Assembly (NCBI GenBank): GCA_030867875.1
Contig: JAOWCC010000931.1
Coordinates: 67,001-131,000 of the forward strand
DNA: 64,000 nucleotides
Reading direction: 5' to 3'
Source: Actinernus sp. WN-2022
Taxonomy: Eukaryota; Cnidaria; Anthozoa; Actiniaria; Actinernidae
Part shown: piece after piece, positions 27,955-40,903 of the stretch
Layout of the letters: every line of letters starts with the position of its first letter
Numbering within the stretch: position 1 is the stretch's first letter
Notes under the pieces: generated by a model
The model's database searches: none
Told to the model about the DNA's origin: nothing
What the model saw: the letters and a program-made list of their open reading frames with translations, nothing else
Made by a program: the position numbers and the translations under genes

Positions 27955-30437
27955 AACAAAAGAAATAAATAAATAGAAATACATAAAAAGAAATAGAAAT
28001 ACATAAAGATATGTATAAAAAATTAACAAATAAATAAATACAACGCATCCTCCTCCTTCATCCTACATCATCGTGCATTATCGTGCATCACCGTGCATCA
28101 CCGTGCATCATCGTGCATCACCGTGCATTATCCTGCATCATCCTGCATCATCCTGCATCATCCTGCATCATCCTGCATCATCCTGCATCATTCTGCATCA
28201 TCCTGCATCATCCTGCATCATCCTGCATCATCCTGCATCAACCTGCACCATCCTGCATCAGTCTGCGTTATCCTGCATCATCCTGCATCAGTCTGCGTTA
28301 TCCTGCTTCATACTGGCCGATCCTGATTCATGCTGTCCAATCTTGGCATATCATGAACAACAGAAATAAATAAATAGAAATACATAAAAAGAAATAGAAA
28401 TACATAAAGATATGTATAAAAAATTAACAAATAAATAAATACAACGCATCCTCCTCCTTCATCCTACATCATCGTGCATTATCGTGCATCACCGTGCATC
28501 ATCCTGCATCACCGTGCATTATCCTGCATCATCCTGCATCATCCTGCATCATCCTGCATCATCCTGCATCATTCTGCATCATCCTGCATCATCCTGCATC
28601 ATTCTGCATCAACCTGCATCATCCTGCATCAGTCTGCGTTATCCTGCATCATCCTGCATCAGTCTGCGTTATCCTGCTTCATACTGGCCGATCCTGATTC
28701 ATGCTGTCCAATCTTGGCCTATCATGAACAAAATAAATAAATAAATAGAAATAAATAAAAAGAAATAGAAATACATAAAGAAATGTATAAAAAATTAACA
28801 AATAAATAAATACAACGCATCCTCTTCTTTCATCCTACATCATCGTGCATCATCCTGCATCACCGTGCATCATCCTGCATCACCGTGCATCATCCTGCAT
28901 CATACTGCATCATCCTGCATCATCCTGCATCATCGTGCATCACCTGCATCATCCTGCATCATCCTGCATCATCCTGCATCATCTTGCATCATCTTGCATC
29001 ATCCTGCATCATCCTGCATCATCCTGCATCATCCAGCAGCATCCTGCATCATCCTGCAGCATCCTGCATCATCCTGCATCATCCTGCATCAGTCTGCGAT
29101 ATCCTGCATCAGTCTGCGTTATCCTCCATCATCCTGCTTCATACTGGCCCATCCTGATTCATGCTGTCCAATCTTGGCATATCATGAACAAAAGAAATAA
29201 ATAAATAGAAATACATAAAAAGAAATAGAAATACATAAAGATATGTATAAAAAATAACAAATAAATAAATACAACGCATCCTCCTCCTTCATCCTACATC
29301 ATCGTGCATTATCGTGCATCACCGTGCATCATCCTGCATCACCGTGCATCATCCTGCATCATCCTGCATCATCCTGCATCATCCTGCATCATCCTGCATC
29401 ATCCTGCATCATCCTGCATCATCCTGCATCATCCTGCATCAACCTGCATCATCTTGCATCAGTCTGCGTTATCCTGCATCATCCTGCATCAGTCTGCGTT
29501 ATCCTGCTTCATACTGGCCCATCCTGATTCATGCTGTCCAATCTTGGCATATCATGAACAAAATAAATAAATGAATAGAAATACATAAAAAGAAATAGAA
29601 ATACATAAAGATATGTATAAAAAATAACAAATAAATAAATACAACGCATCCTCCTCCTTCATCCTACATCATCGTGCATTATCGTGCATCACCGTGCATC
29701 ATCCTGCATCACCGTGCATCATCCTGCATCATCCTGCATCATCCTGCATCATCCTGCATCATCCTGCATCATCCTGCATCATCCTGCATCATCCTGCATC
29801 ATCCTGCATCATCCTGCATCATCCTGCATCATCCTGCATCATCCTGCATCAACCTGCATCATCTTGCATCAGTCTGCGTTATCCTGCATCATCCTGCATC
29901 AGTCTGCGTTATCCTGCTTCATACTGGCCCATCCTGATTCATGCTGTCCAATCTTGGCATATCATGAACAAAATAAATAAATAAATAGAAATACATAAAA
30001 AGAAATAGAAATACATAAAGAAATGTATAAAAAAATAACAAATAAATAAATACAACGCATCCTCCTTTTTCATCCTACATCATCCTGCTTCATCCTGCAT
30101 CGTCCTGCATCATCCTGCATCATCCTGCATCATCCTGCATCATCCTGCATCATCCTGCATCATCCTGCATCATCCTGAATCAACCTGCATCATCCTGCAT
30201 CATCCTGCATCATCCTGCATCATCCTGCATCTTCCTCCGTCATCCTGCGTCATCCTGCGTCATCCTGCATCATCCTGCATCATCCTGCATCATCCTGCAT
30301 CATCCTGCATCATCCTGCATCATCCTGCATCAGTCTGCGTGATCCTGCGTCAACCTGCATCAGTCTGCGTTATCCTCCATCATCCTGCTTCATACTGGCC
30401 CATCCTGATTCATGCTGTCCAATCTTGGCATATCATG
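27955..30437. repeat. Left-family cassette, anchors 28353 to 30435
   Basis: Spacings 401, 371, 460, 370, 410, 471. The first units match anchors 22773, 23144 and 23604 at offset 5580. The 460-bp unit has CACCTG at 28,941 and CCAGCAGC near 29,034. The next two units are the plain-decamer type with different decamer counts, including a 13-decamer pure run at 29,721-29,850. The cassette ends with a Z unit (anchor 30435). Confidence 0.8.
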
Positions 30438-31209
30438 AACAAAATAAATAAATAAATAGAAATACATAAAAAGAAATAGAAATACACAAAGATATGTATA
30501 AAAAATTAACAAATAAATAAATACAACGCATCCTCCTCCTTCATCCTACATCATCGTGCATTATCGTGCATCACCGTGCATCACCGTGCATCATCCTGCA
30601 TCACCGTGCATTATCCTGCATCATCTTGCATCATCCTGCATCATCCTGCATCATTCTGCATCATCCTGTATCATCCTGCATCATCCTGCATCAACCTGCA
30701 TCATCCTGCATCAGTCTGCGTTATCCTGCATCATCCTGCATCAGTCTGCGTTATCCTGCTTCATACTGGCCGATCCTGATTCATGCTGTCCAATCTTGGC
30801 ATATCATGAACAAAAGAAATAAATAAATAGAAATACATAAAAAGAAATAGAAATACATAAAGATATGTATAAAAAATTAACAAATAAATAAATACAACGC
30901 ATCCTCCTCCTTCATCCTACATCATCGTGCATTATCGTGCATCACCGTGCATCACCGTGCATCATCGTGCATCACCGTGCATTATCCTGCATCATCCTGC
31001 ATCATCCTGCATCATCCTGCATCATCCTGCATCATCCTGCATCATTCTGCATCATCCTGCATCATCCTGCATCATCCTGCATCATCCTGCATCAACCTGC
31101 ATCATCCTGCATCAGTCTGCGTTATCCTGCATCATCCTGCATCAGTCTGCGTTATCCTGCTTCATACTGGCCGATCCTGATTCATGCTGTCCAATCTTGG
31201 CATATCATG
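30438..31209. repeat. Two cassette-F units before the 3.65-kb duplication
   Basis: Anchors 30806 and 31207, matching 25587 and 25988 at offset 5219. CATCATCTTG near 30,622 is shared with the copy near 25,403. The right edge, at the ATGAAC join of 31207, is the left boundary of the tandemly duplicated 3.65-kb block. Confidence 0.8.
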
Positions 31210-34200
31210 AACAAAAGAAATAAATAAATAGAAATACATAAAAAGAAATAGAAATACATAAAGATATGTATAAAAAATTAACAAATAAATAAATACAACG
31301 CATCCTCCTCCTTCATCCTACATCATCGTGCATTATCGTGCATCACCGTGCATCATACTGCATCACCGTGCATTATCCTGCATAATCCTGCATCATCCTG
31401 CATCATCCTGCATCATCCTGCATCATTCTGCATCATCCTGCATCATCCTGCATCATTCTGCATCAACCTGCATCATCCTGCATCAGTCTGCGTTATCCTG
31501 CATCATCCTGCATCAGTCTGCGTTATCCTGCTTCATACTGGCCGATCCTGATTCATGCTGTCCAATCTTGGCCTATCATGAACAAAATAAATAAATAAAT
31601 AGAAATAAATAAAAAGAAATAGAAATACATAAAGAAATGTATAAAAAATTAACAAATAAATAAATACAACGCATCCTCTTCTTTCATCCTACATCATCGT
31701 GCATCATCCTGCATCACCGTGCATCATCCTGCATCACCGTGCATCATCCTGCATCATACTGCATCATCCTGCATCATCCTGCATCATCGTGCATCACCTG
31801 CATCATCCTGCATCATCCTGCATCATCCTGCATCATCTTGCATCATCTTGCATCATCCTGCATCATCCTGCATCATCCTGCATCATCCAGCAGCATCCTG
31901 CATCATCCTGCAGCATCCTGCATCATCCTGCATCATCCTGCATCAGTCTGCGATATCCTGCATCAGTCTGCGTTATCCTCCATCATCCTGCTTCATACTG
32001 GCCCATCCTGATTCATGCTGTCCAATCTTGGCATATCATGAACAAAAGAAATAAATAAATAGAAATACATAAAAAGAAATAGAAATACATAAAGATATGT
32101 ATAAAAAATAACAAATAAATAAATACAACGCATCCTCCTCCTTCATCCTACATCATCGTGCATTATCGTGCATCACCGTGCATCATCCTGCATCACCGTG
32201 CATCATCCTGCATCATCCTGCATCATCCTGCATCATCCTGCATCATCCTGCATCATCCTGCATCATCCTGCATCATCCTGCATCATCCTGCATCATCCTG
32301 CATCATCCTGCATCATCCTGCATCAACCTGCATCATCTTGCATCAGTCTGCGTTATCCTGCATCATCCTGCATCAGTCTGCGTTATCCTGCTTCATACTG
32401 GCCCATCCTGATTCATGCTGTCCAATCTTGGCATATCATGAACAAAATAAATAAATAAATAGAAATACATAAAAAGAAATAGAAATACATAAAGATATGT
32501 ATAAAAAATAACAAATAAATAAATACAACGCATCCTCCTCCTTCATCCTACATCATCGTGCATTATCGTGCATCACCGTGCATCATCCTGCATCACCGTG
32601 CATCATCCTGCATCATCCTGCATCATCCTGCATCATCCTGCATCATCCTGCATCATCCTGCATCATCCTGCATCATCCTGCATCATCCTGCATCATCCTG
32701 CATCATCCTGCATCATCCTGCATCAACCTGCATCATCCTGCATCAGTCTGCGTTATCCTGCATCATCCTGCATCAGTCTGCGTTATCCTGCTTCATACTG
32801 GCCGATCCTGATTCATGCTGTCCAATCTTGGCATATCATGAACAAAAGAAATAAATAAATAGAAATACATAAAAAGAAATAGAAATACATAAAGATATGT
32901 ATAAAAAATTAACAAATAAATAAATACAACGCATCCTCCTCCTTCATCCTACATCATCGTGCATTATCGTGCATCACCGTGCATCAATCTGCATCACCGT
33001 GCATCATCGTGCACCATCGTGCATCATCGTGCATCAACCTGCACCATCCTGCATCATCCTGCATGATCCTGCATCATCCTGCATCATCCTGCATCATCCT
33101 GCATCATCCTGCATCATCCTGCATTATCCTGCATCATCCTGCATCATCCTGCGTCATCCTGCATCATCCTGCATCATCCTGCATCATCCTGCATTATCCT
33201 GCATCATCCTGCATCATCCTGCATCAGTCTGCGTTATCCTGCATCATCCTGCATCAGTCAGCGTAATCCTGCTTAATAATGGCCCATCCTAATTCATGCT
33301 GTCCAATCTTGGCATATCATGAACAAAATAAATAAATAAATAGAAATAAATAAAAAGAAATAGAAATACATAAAGAAATGTATAAAACAAGTAACAAATA
33401 AATAAATTCAACGCATCCTCCTCTTTCATCCTGCATCATCCTGCATCATCCTGCATCAACCTGCATCATCCTGCATCATCCTGCATCATCCTGCATCATC
33501 CTGCATCATCCTGCATCATCCTGCATCATCCTGCATCATCCTGCATCATGCTGCATCATCCTGCATCAGTCGGCGTTATCCTGCATCATCCTGCATCAGT
33601 CTGCGTTATCCTGCTTCATACTGGCCCATCCTGATTCATGCTGTCCAATCTTGGCATATCATGAACAAAATAAATAAATAAATAGAAATAAATAAAAAAA
33701 TAGAAATACATAAAGAAATGTATAAAACAAGTAACAAATAAATAAATACAACGCATTCTCCTCTTTCATCCTACATCATCGTGCATCATCGTGCATCACC
33801 GTGCATCAATCTGCATCACCGTGCATCATCGTGCATCATCGTGCATCATCGTGCATCAACCTGCACCATCCTGCATCATCCTGCATCATCCTGCATCATC
33901 CTGCATCATCCTGCATCATCCTGCATCATCCTGCATCAGTCTGCGTTATCCTGATTCATGCTGTCCAATCTTGGCATATCATGAACAAAATAAATAAATA
34001 AATAGAAATAAATAAAAAGAAATAGAAATACATAAAGAAATGTATAAAAAATTAACAAATAAATAAATACAACGCATCCTCCTCTTTCATCCTACATCAT
34101 CGTGCATCATCGTGCATCACCGTGCATCAATCTGCATCACCGTGCATCATCGTGCATCATCCTGCATCAACCTGCATCATCCTGCATCATCGTGCGTCAT

Positions 34201-34865
34201 CGTGCATCATCCTGCATCATCCTACATCATCCTGCATCATCCTGCATCATCCTGCATCATCCTGCATCATCCTGCATCATCCTGCATCATCCTGCATCAT
34301 CCTGCATCATTCTGCATCATCCTGCATCATCCTGCATCATCCTGCATCATCCTGCATCATCCTGCATCAGTCGGCGTTATCCTGCATCATCCTGCATCAG
34401 TCTGCGTTATCCTGCTTCATACTGGCCCATCCTGATTCATGCTGTCCAATCTTGGCATATCATGAACAAAATAAATAAATAAATGGAAATAAATAAAAAG
34501 AAATAGAAATACATAAAGAAATGTATAAAAAATTAACAAATAAATAAATACAACGCATCCTCCTCTTTCATCCTACATCATCGTGCATCATCGTGCATCA
34601 CCGTGCATCAATCTGCATCACCGTGCATCATCGTGCGTCATCGTGCATCAACCTGCATCATCCTGCATCATCCTGCATCATCCTGCTTAATCCTGCATCA
34701 TCCTGCATCATCCTGCATCATCCTGCATCATCCTGCATCATCCTGCATCATCCTGCATCAGTCTGCGTTATCCTGCGTCATCCTGCATCAGTCTGCGTTA
34801 TCCTCCATCATCCTGCTTCATACTGGCCCATCCTGATTCATGCTGTCCAATCTTGGCATATCATG
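31210..34865. repeat. 3.65-kb tandem duplication, copy 1
   Basis: Anchors 31578, 32038, 32438, 32838, 33319, 33661, 33981, 34462 and 34863. The same series starts again directly after 34863: the offset is 3656 up to 33661/37317 and 3646 afterwards, because one decamer is missing in copy 2. The block begins with left-type units, passes the left/right fusion at about 32,969-32,990 and ends in right-type units. The spacer after 34863 is left-type (AAAAGAAATAAAT, then GAAATACAT and GATATG), identical in type to the one after 31207, as expected at an unequal-exchange breakpoint. Confidence 0.9.
32939..33321 (+). repeat. Hybrid left/right unit ending at anchor 33319
   Basis: Leader CCTCCTTCATCC and CATTATCGTG-CATCACCGTG (left type) are followed from 32,981 by GCATCAATCT and GCACCATCGTG (right type). 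The end has CAGTCAGCGTAATCC, TTAATAATGGCCC and CCTAATTCATG, features of right-family W units at 48509, 52762, 54448, 58841 and 63155. This is the first CATCAATCTG in the window. The crossover lies in the shared CATCACCGTG next to it. Confidence 0.82.
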
Positions 34866-37800
34866 AACAAAAGAAATAAATAAATAGAAATACATAAAAA
34901 GAAATAGAAATACATAAAGATATGTATAAAAAATTAACAAATAAATAAATACAACGCATCCTCCTCCTTCATCCTACATCATCGTGCATTATCGTGCATC
35001 ACCGTGCATCATACTGCATCACCGTGCATTATCCTGCATAATCCTGCATCATCCTGCATCATCCTGCATCATCCTGCATCATTCTGCATCATCCTGCATC
35101 ATCCTGCATCATTCTGCATCAACCTGCATCATCCTGCATCAGTCTGCGTTATCCTGCATCATCCTGCATCAGTCTGCGTTATCCTGCTTCATACTGGCCG
35201 ATCCTGATTCATGCTGTCCAATCTTGGCCTATCATGAACAAAATAAATAAATAAATAGAAATAAATAAAAAGAAATAGAAATACATAAAGAAATGTATAA
35301 AAAATTAACAAATAAATAAATACAACGCATCCTCTTCTTTCATCCTACATCATCGTGCATCATCCTGCATCACCGTGCATCATCCTGCATCACCGTGCAT
35401 CATCCTGCATCATACTGCATCATCCTGCATCATCCTGCATCATCGTGCATCACCTGCATCATCCTGCATCATCCTGCATCATCCTGCATCATCTTGCATC
35501 ATCTTGCATCATCCTGCATCATCCTGCATCATCCTGCATCATCCAGCAGCATCCTGCATCATCCTGCAGCATCCTGCATCATCCTGCATCATCCTGCATC
35601 AGTCTGCGATATCCTGCATCAGTCTGCGTTATCCTCCATCATCCTGCTTCATACTGGCCCATCCTGATTCATGCTGTCCAATCTTGGCATATCATGAACA
35701 AAAGAAATAAATAAATAGAAATACATAAAAAGAAATAGAAATACATAAAGATATGTATAAAAAATAACAAATAAATAAATACAACGCATCCTCCTCCTTC
35801 ATCCTACATCATCGTGCATTATCGTGCATCACCGTGCATCATCCTGCATCACCGTGCATCATCCTGCATCATCCTGCATCATCCTGCATCATCCTGCATC
35901 ATCCTGCATCATCCTGCATCATCCTGCATCATCCTGCATCATCCTGCATCATCCTGCATCATCCTGCATCATCCTGCATCAACCTGCATCATCTTGCATC
36001 AGTCTGCGTTATCCTGCATCATCCTGCATCAGTCTGCGTTATCCTGCTTCATACTGGCCCATCCTGATTCATGCTGTCCAATCTTGGCATATCATGAACA
36101 AAATAAATAAATAAATAGAAATACATAAAAAGAAATAGAAATACATAAAGATATGTATAAAAAATAACAAATAAATAAATACAACGCATCCTCCTCCTTC
36201 ATCCTACATCATCGTGCATTATCGTGCATCACCGTGCATCATCCTGCATCACCGTGCATCATCCTGCATCATCCTGCATCATCCTGCATCATCCTGCATC
36301 ATCCTGCATCATCCTGCATCATCCTGCATCATCCTGCATCATCCTGCATCATCCTGCATCATCCTGCATCATCCTGCATCAACCTGCATCATCCTGCATC
36401 AGTCTGCGTTATCCTGCATCATCCTGCATCAGTCTGCGTTATCCTGCTTCATACTGGCCGATCCTGATTCATGCTGTCCAATCTTGGCATATCATGAACA
36501 AAAGAAATAAATAAATAGAAATACATAAAAAGAAATAGAAATACATAAAGATATGTATAAAAAATTAACAAATAAATAAATACAACGCATCCTCCTCCTT
36601 CATCCTACATCATCGTGCATTATCGTGCATCACCGTGCATCAATCTGCATCACCGTGCATCATCGTGCACCATCGTGCATCATCGTGCATCAACCTGCAC
36701 CATCCTGCATCATCCTGCATGATCCTGCATGATCCTGCATCATCCTGCATCATCCTGCATCATCCTGCATCATCCTGCATTATCCTGCATCATCCTGCAT
36801 CATCCTGCGTCATCCTGCATCATCCTGCATCATCCTGCATCATCCTGCATTATCCTGCATCATCCTGCATCATCCTGCATCCGTCTGCGTTATCCTGCAT
36901 CATCCTGCATCAGTCAGCGTAATCCTGCTTAATAATGGCCCATCCTAATTCATGCTGTCCAATCTTGGCATATCATGAACAAAATAAATAAATAAATAGA
37001 AATAAATAAAAAGAAATAGAAATACATAAAGAAATGTATAAAACAAGTAACAAATAAATAAATTCAACGCATCCTCCTCTTTCATCCTGCATCATCCTGC
37101 ATCATCCTGCATCAACCTGCATCATCCTGCATCATCCTGCATCATCCTGCATCATCCTGCATCATCCTGCATCATCCTGCATCATCCTGCATCATCCTGC
37201 ATCATGCTGCATCATCCTGCATCAGTCGGCGTTATCCTGCATCATCCTGCATCAGTCTGCGTTATCCTGCTTCATACTGGCCCATCCTGATTCATGCTGT
37301 CCAATCTTGGCATATCATGAACAAAATAAATAAATAAATAGAAATAAATAAAAAAATAGAAATACATAAAGAAATGTATAAAACAAGTAACAAATAAATA
37401 AATACAACGCATTCTCCTCTTTCATCCTACATCATCGTGCATCATCGTGCATCACCGTGCATCAATCTGCATCACCGTGCATCATCGTGCATCATCGTGC
37501 ATCATCGTGCATCAACCTGCACCATCCTGCATCATCCTGCATCATCCTGCATCATCCTGCATCATCCTGCATCATCCTGCATCAGTCTGCGTTATCCTGA
37601 TTCATGCTGTCCAATCTTGGCATATCATGAACAAAATAAATAAATAAATAGAAATAAATAAAAAGAAATAGAAATACATAAAGAAATGTATAAAAAATTA
37701 ACAAATAAATAAATACAACGCATCCTCCTCTTTCATCCTACATCATCGTGCATCATCGTGCATCACCGTGCATCAATCTGCATCACCGTGCATCATCGTG

Positions 37801-38511
37801 CATCATCCTGCATCAACCTGCATCATCCTGCATCATCGTGCGTCATCGTGCATCATCCTGCATCATCCTACATCATCCTGCATCATCCTGCATCATCCTG
37901 CATCATCCTGCATCATCCTGCATCATCCTGCATCATCCTGCATCATCCTGCATCATTCTGCATCATCCTGCATCATCCTGCATCATCCTGCATCATCCTG
38001 CATCATCCTGCATCAGTCGGCGTTATCCTGCATCATCCTGCATCAGTCTGCGTTATCCTGCTTCATACTGGCCCATCCTGATTCATGCTGTCCAATCTTG
38101 GCATATCATGAACAAAATAAATAAATAAATGGAAATAAATAAAAAGAAATAGAAATACATAAAGAAATGTATAAAAAATTAACAAATAAATAAATACAAC
38201 GCATCCTCCTCTTTCATCCTACATCATCGTGCATCATCGTGCATCACCGTGCATCAATCTGCATCACCGTGCATCATCGTGCGTCATCGTGCATCAACCT
38301 GCATCATCCTGCATCATCCTGCATCATCCTGCTTAATCCTGCATCATCCTGCATCATCCTGCATCATCCTGCATCATCCTGCATCATCCTGCATCATCCT
38401 GCATCAGTCTGCGTTATCCTGCGTCATCCTGCATCAGTCTGCGTTATCCTCCATCATCCTGCTTCATACTGGCCCATCCTGATTCATGCTGTCCAATCTT
38501 GGCATATCATG
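32969..38511. repeat. Mixed domain joining left and right families
   Basis: The unit ending at anchor 33319 begins with a left-type spacer and left-type CATTATCGTG-CATCACCGTG, then changes to right-type CATCAATCTG, CATCACCGTG and GCACCATCGTG decamers at about 32,980. Units to anchor 34863 are right-type. Left-type units return from 34,866 to about 36,620 and the same hybrid unit recurs (anchor 36975). The alternation is explained by the 3.65-kb tandem duplication of 31,210-34,865. Past 36,975 no left-type unit was seen. Confidence 0.8.
34866..38511. repeat. 3.65-kb tandem duplication, copy 2
   Basis: Anchors 35234, 35694, 36094, 36494, 36975, 37317, 37627, 38108 and 38509. Differences from copy 1 seen by eye: GCATGATCC doubled near 36,719-36,735 (single near 33,061), CCGTCTGCG near 36,881 versus CAGTCTGCG, and one decamer fewer in the unit ending at 37627. 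After 38509 the spacer is right-type (AAAATAAATAAAT, GAAATAAAT), so the array continues with the right family. Confidence 0.9.
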
Positions 38512-39254
38512 AACAAAATAAATAAATAAATAGAAATAAATAAAAAGAAATAGAAATACATAAAGAAATGTATAAAAAATTAACAAATAAATAAATACAA
38601 CGCATCCTCCTCTTTCATCCTACATCATCGTGCATCATCGTGCATCACCGTGCATCAATCTGCATCACCGTGCATCATCGTGCGTCATCGTGCATCAACC
38701 TGCATCATCCTGCATCATCCTGCATCATCCTGCTTCATCCTGCATCATCCTGCATCATCCTGCATCATCCTGCATCATCCTGCATCATCCTGCATCAGTC
38801 TGCGTTATCCTGCGTCATCCTGCATCAGTCTGCGTTATCCTCCATCATCCTGCTTCATACTGGCCCATCCTGATTCATGCTGTCCAATCTTGGCATATCA
38901 TGAACAAAATAAATAAATAAATAGAAATAAATAAAAAGAAATAGAAATACATAAAGAAATGTATAAAACAAGTAACAAATAAATAAATACAACGCATCCT
39001 CCTCTTTCATCCTGCATCACCGTGCATCAATCTGCATCACCGTGCATCATCGTGCGTCATCGTGCATCAACCTGCATCATCCTGCATCATCCTGCATCAT
39101 CCTGCATCATCGTGCATCATCGTGCATCAACCTGCATCATCCTGCATCATCCTGCATCAGTCTGCGTTATCCTGCATCATCCTGCATCAGTCTGCGTTAT
39201 CCTGCTTCATACTGGCCCATCCTGATTCATGCTGTCCAATCTTGGCATATCATG
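38512..39254. repeat. Right-family units, anchors 38900 and 39252
   Basis: Spacings 391 and 352, matching the pairs 45639/45991, 50043/50395 and 55992/56344. The 352-bp unit starts CTTTCATCCTGCATCACC rather than CTACATC, and has an AAACAAGTAAC spacer before it. Confidence 0.82.
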
Positions 39255-39449
39255 AACAAAATAAATAAATAAATAGAAATAAATAAAAAGAAATAGAAAT
39301 ACATAAAGAAATGTATAAAACAAGTAACAAATAAATAAATACAACGCATCCTCCTCTTTCATCCTGCATCATCCTGCATCATCCTGCATCACCGTGCATC
39401 ATCGTGCATCACCGTGCATCAATCTGAATCACCGTGCATCATCGTGCAT

Positions 39450-40788
39450 CACCGTGCATCAATCTGCATCACCGTGCATCATCGTGCGTCATCGTGCATC
39501 AACCTGCATCATCCTGCATCATCCTGCATCATCCTGCATCATCGTGCATCATCGTGCATCAACCTGCATCATCCTGCATCATCCTGCATCATCCTGCATC
39601 ATTCTGCATCATCCTGCATCATCCTGCATCATCCTGCATCATCCTGCATCATCCTGCATCATCCTGCATCATCCTGCATCATCCTGCATCATCCTGCATC
39701 ATCCTGCTTCATCCTGCATCCTCCTGCATCACCGTGCATCAATCTGCATCACCGTGCATCATCGTGCATCATCGTGCATCATCGTGCATCAACCTGCACC
39801 ATCCTGCATCATCCTGCATCATCCTGCATCATCCTGCATCATCCTGCATCATCCTGCATCAGTCTGCGTTATCCTGATTCATGCTGTCCAATCTTGGCAT
39901 ATCATGAACAAAATAAATAAATAAATAGAAATAAATAAAAATAAATAGAAATACATAAAGAAATGTATAAAAAATTAACAAATAAATAAATACAACGCAT
40001 CCTCCTCTTTCATCCTACATCATCGTGCATCATCGTGCATCACCGTGCATCAATCTGCATCACCGTGCATCATCGTGCATCATCCTGCATCAACCTGCAT
40101 CATCCTGCATCATCGTGCGTCATCGTGCATCATCCTGCATCATCCTACATCATCCTGCATCATCCTGCATCATCCTGCATCATCCTGCATCATCCTGCAT
40201 CATCCTGCATCATCCTGCATCATCCTGCATCATTCTGCATCATCCTGCATCATCCTGCATCATCCTGCATCATCCTGCATCATCCTGCATCAGTCGGCGT
40301 TATCCTGCATCATCCTGCATCAGTCTGCGTTATCCTGCTTCATACTGGCCCATCCTGATTCATGCTGTCCAATCTTGGCATATCATGAACAAAATAAATA
40401 AATAAATAGAAATAAATAAAAAGAAATAGAAATACATAAAGAAATGTATAAAAAATTAACAAATAAATAAATACAACGCATCCTCCTCTTTCATCCTACA
40501 TCATCGTGCATCATCGTGCATCACCGTGCATCAATCTGCATCACCGTGCATCATCGTGCGTCATCGTGCATCAACCTGCATCATCCTGCATCATCCTGTA
40601 TCATCCTGCTTCATCCTGCATCATCCTGCATCAATCTGCATCATCCTGCATCATCCTGCATCATCCTGCATCATCCTGCATCAGTCTGCGTTATCCTGCG
40701 TCATCCTGCATCAGTCTGCGTTATCCTCCATCATCCTGCTTCATACTGGCCCATCCTGATTCATGCTGTCCAATCTTGGCATATCATG
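39450..40788. repeat. Right-family tandem duplication L, copy 1 (offset 1454)
   Basis: Anchors 39904, 40385 and 40786 correspond to 41358, 41839 and 42240 at offset 1454. It contains a spacer-less fused unit (junction near 39,703-39,736), a 481-bp unit with GTCGGCGTT, and a 401-bp unit with GTATCATCC and GCTTCATCC near 40,590-40,615. The first unit starts about 80 bp further upstream than in copy 2, with an extra CATCACCGTG/CATCAATCTGAATC segment. Confidence 0.82.
39703..39736 (+). repeat. Spacer-less fusion junction between two units
   Basis: CCTGCTTCAT, normally the start of the terminal core, is followed directly by CCTGCATCCTCC and CATCACCGTG, normally found after a spacer. The rest of the core and the whole A-rich spacer are missing, so two units are fused into one of 652 bp. 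The decamer register is kept across the join. Confidence 0.75.
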
Positions 40789-40903
40789 AACAAAATAAAT
40801 AAATAAATAGAAATAAATAAAAAGAAATAGAAATACATAAAGAAATGTATAAAACAAGTAACAAATAAATAAATACAACGCATCCTCCTCTTTCATCCTG
40901 CAT

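Larger units (their letters stand above)
1..32968. repeat. Left-family domain of the array
   Basis: Units here mostly start with leader CCTCCTTCATCCTACATC followed by CATTATCGTG and CATCACCGTG decamers. Spacers frequently carry GATATGTATAA, and the CAGCATCCTG variant (creating CTGCAG) is common. The right-family markers GCATCAATCTG and GTCGGCGTT were not seen in this interval. Anchor spacings are most often 351-371, 401, 440-460 and 471-481 bp. Several block duplications inside the domain are listed separately. Confidence 0.85.
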
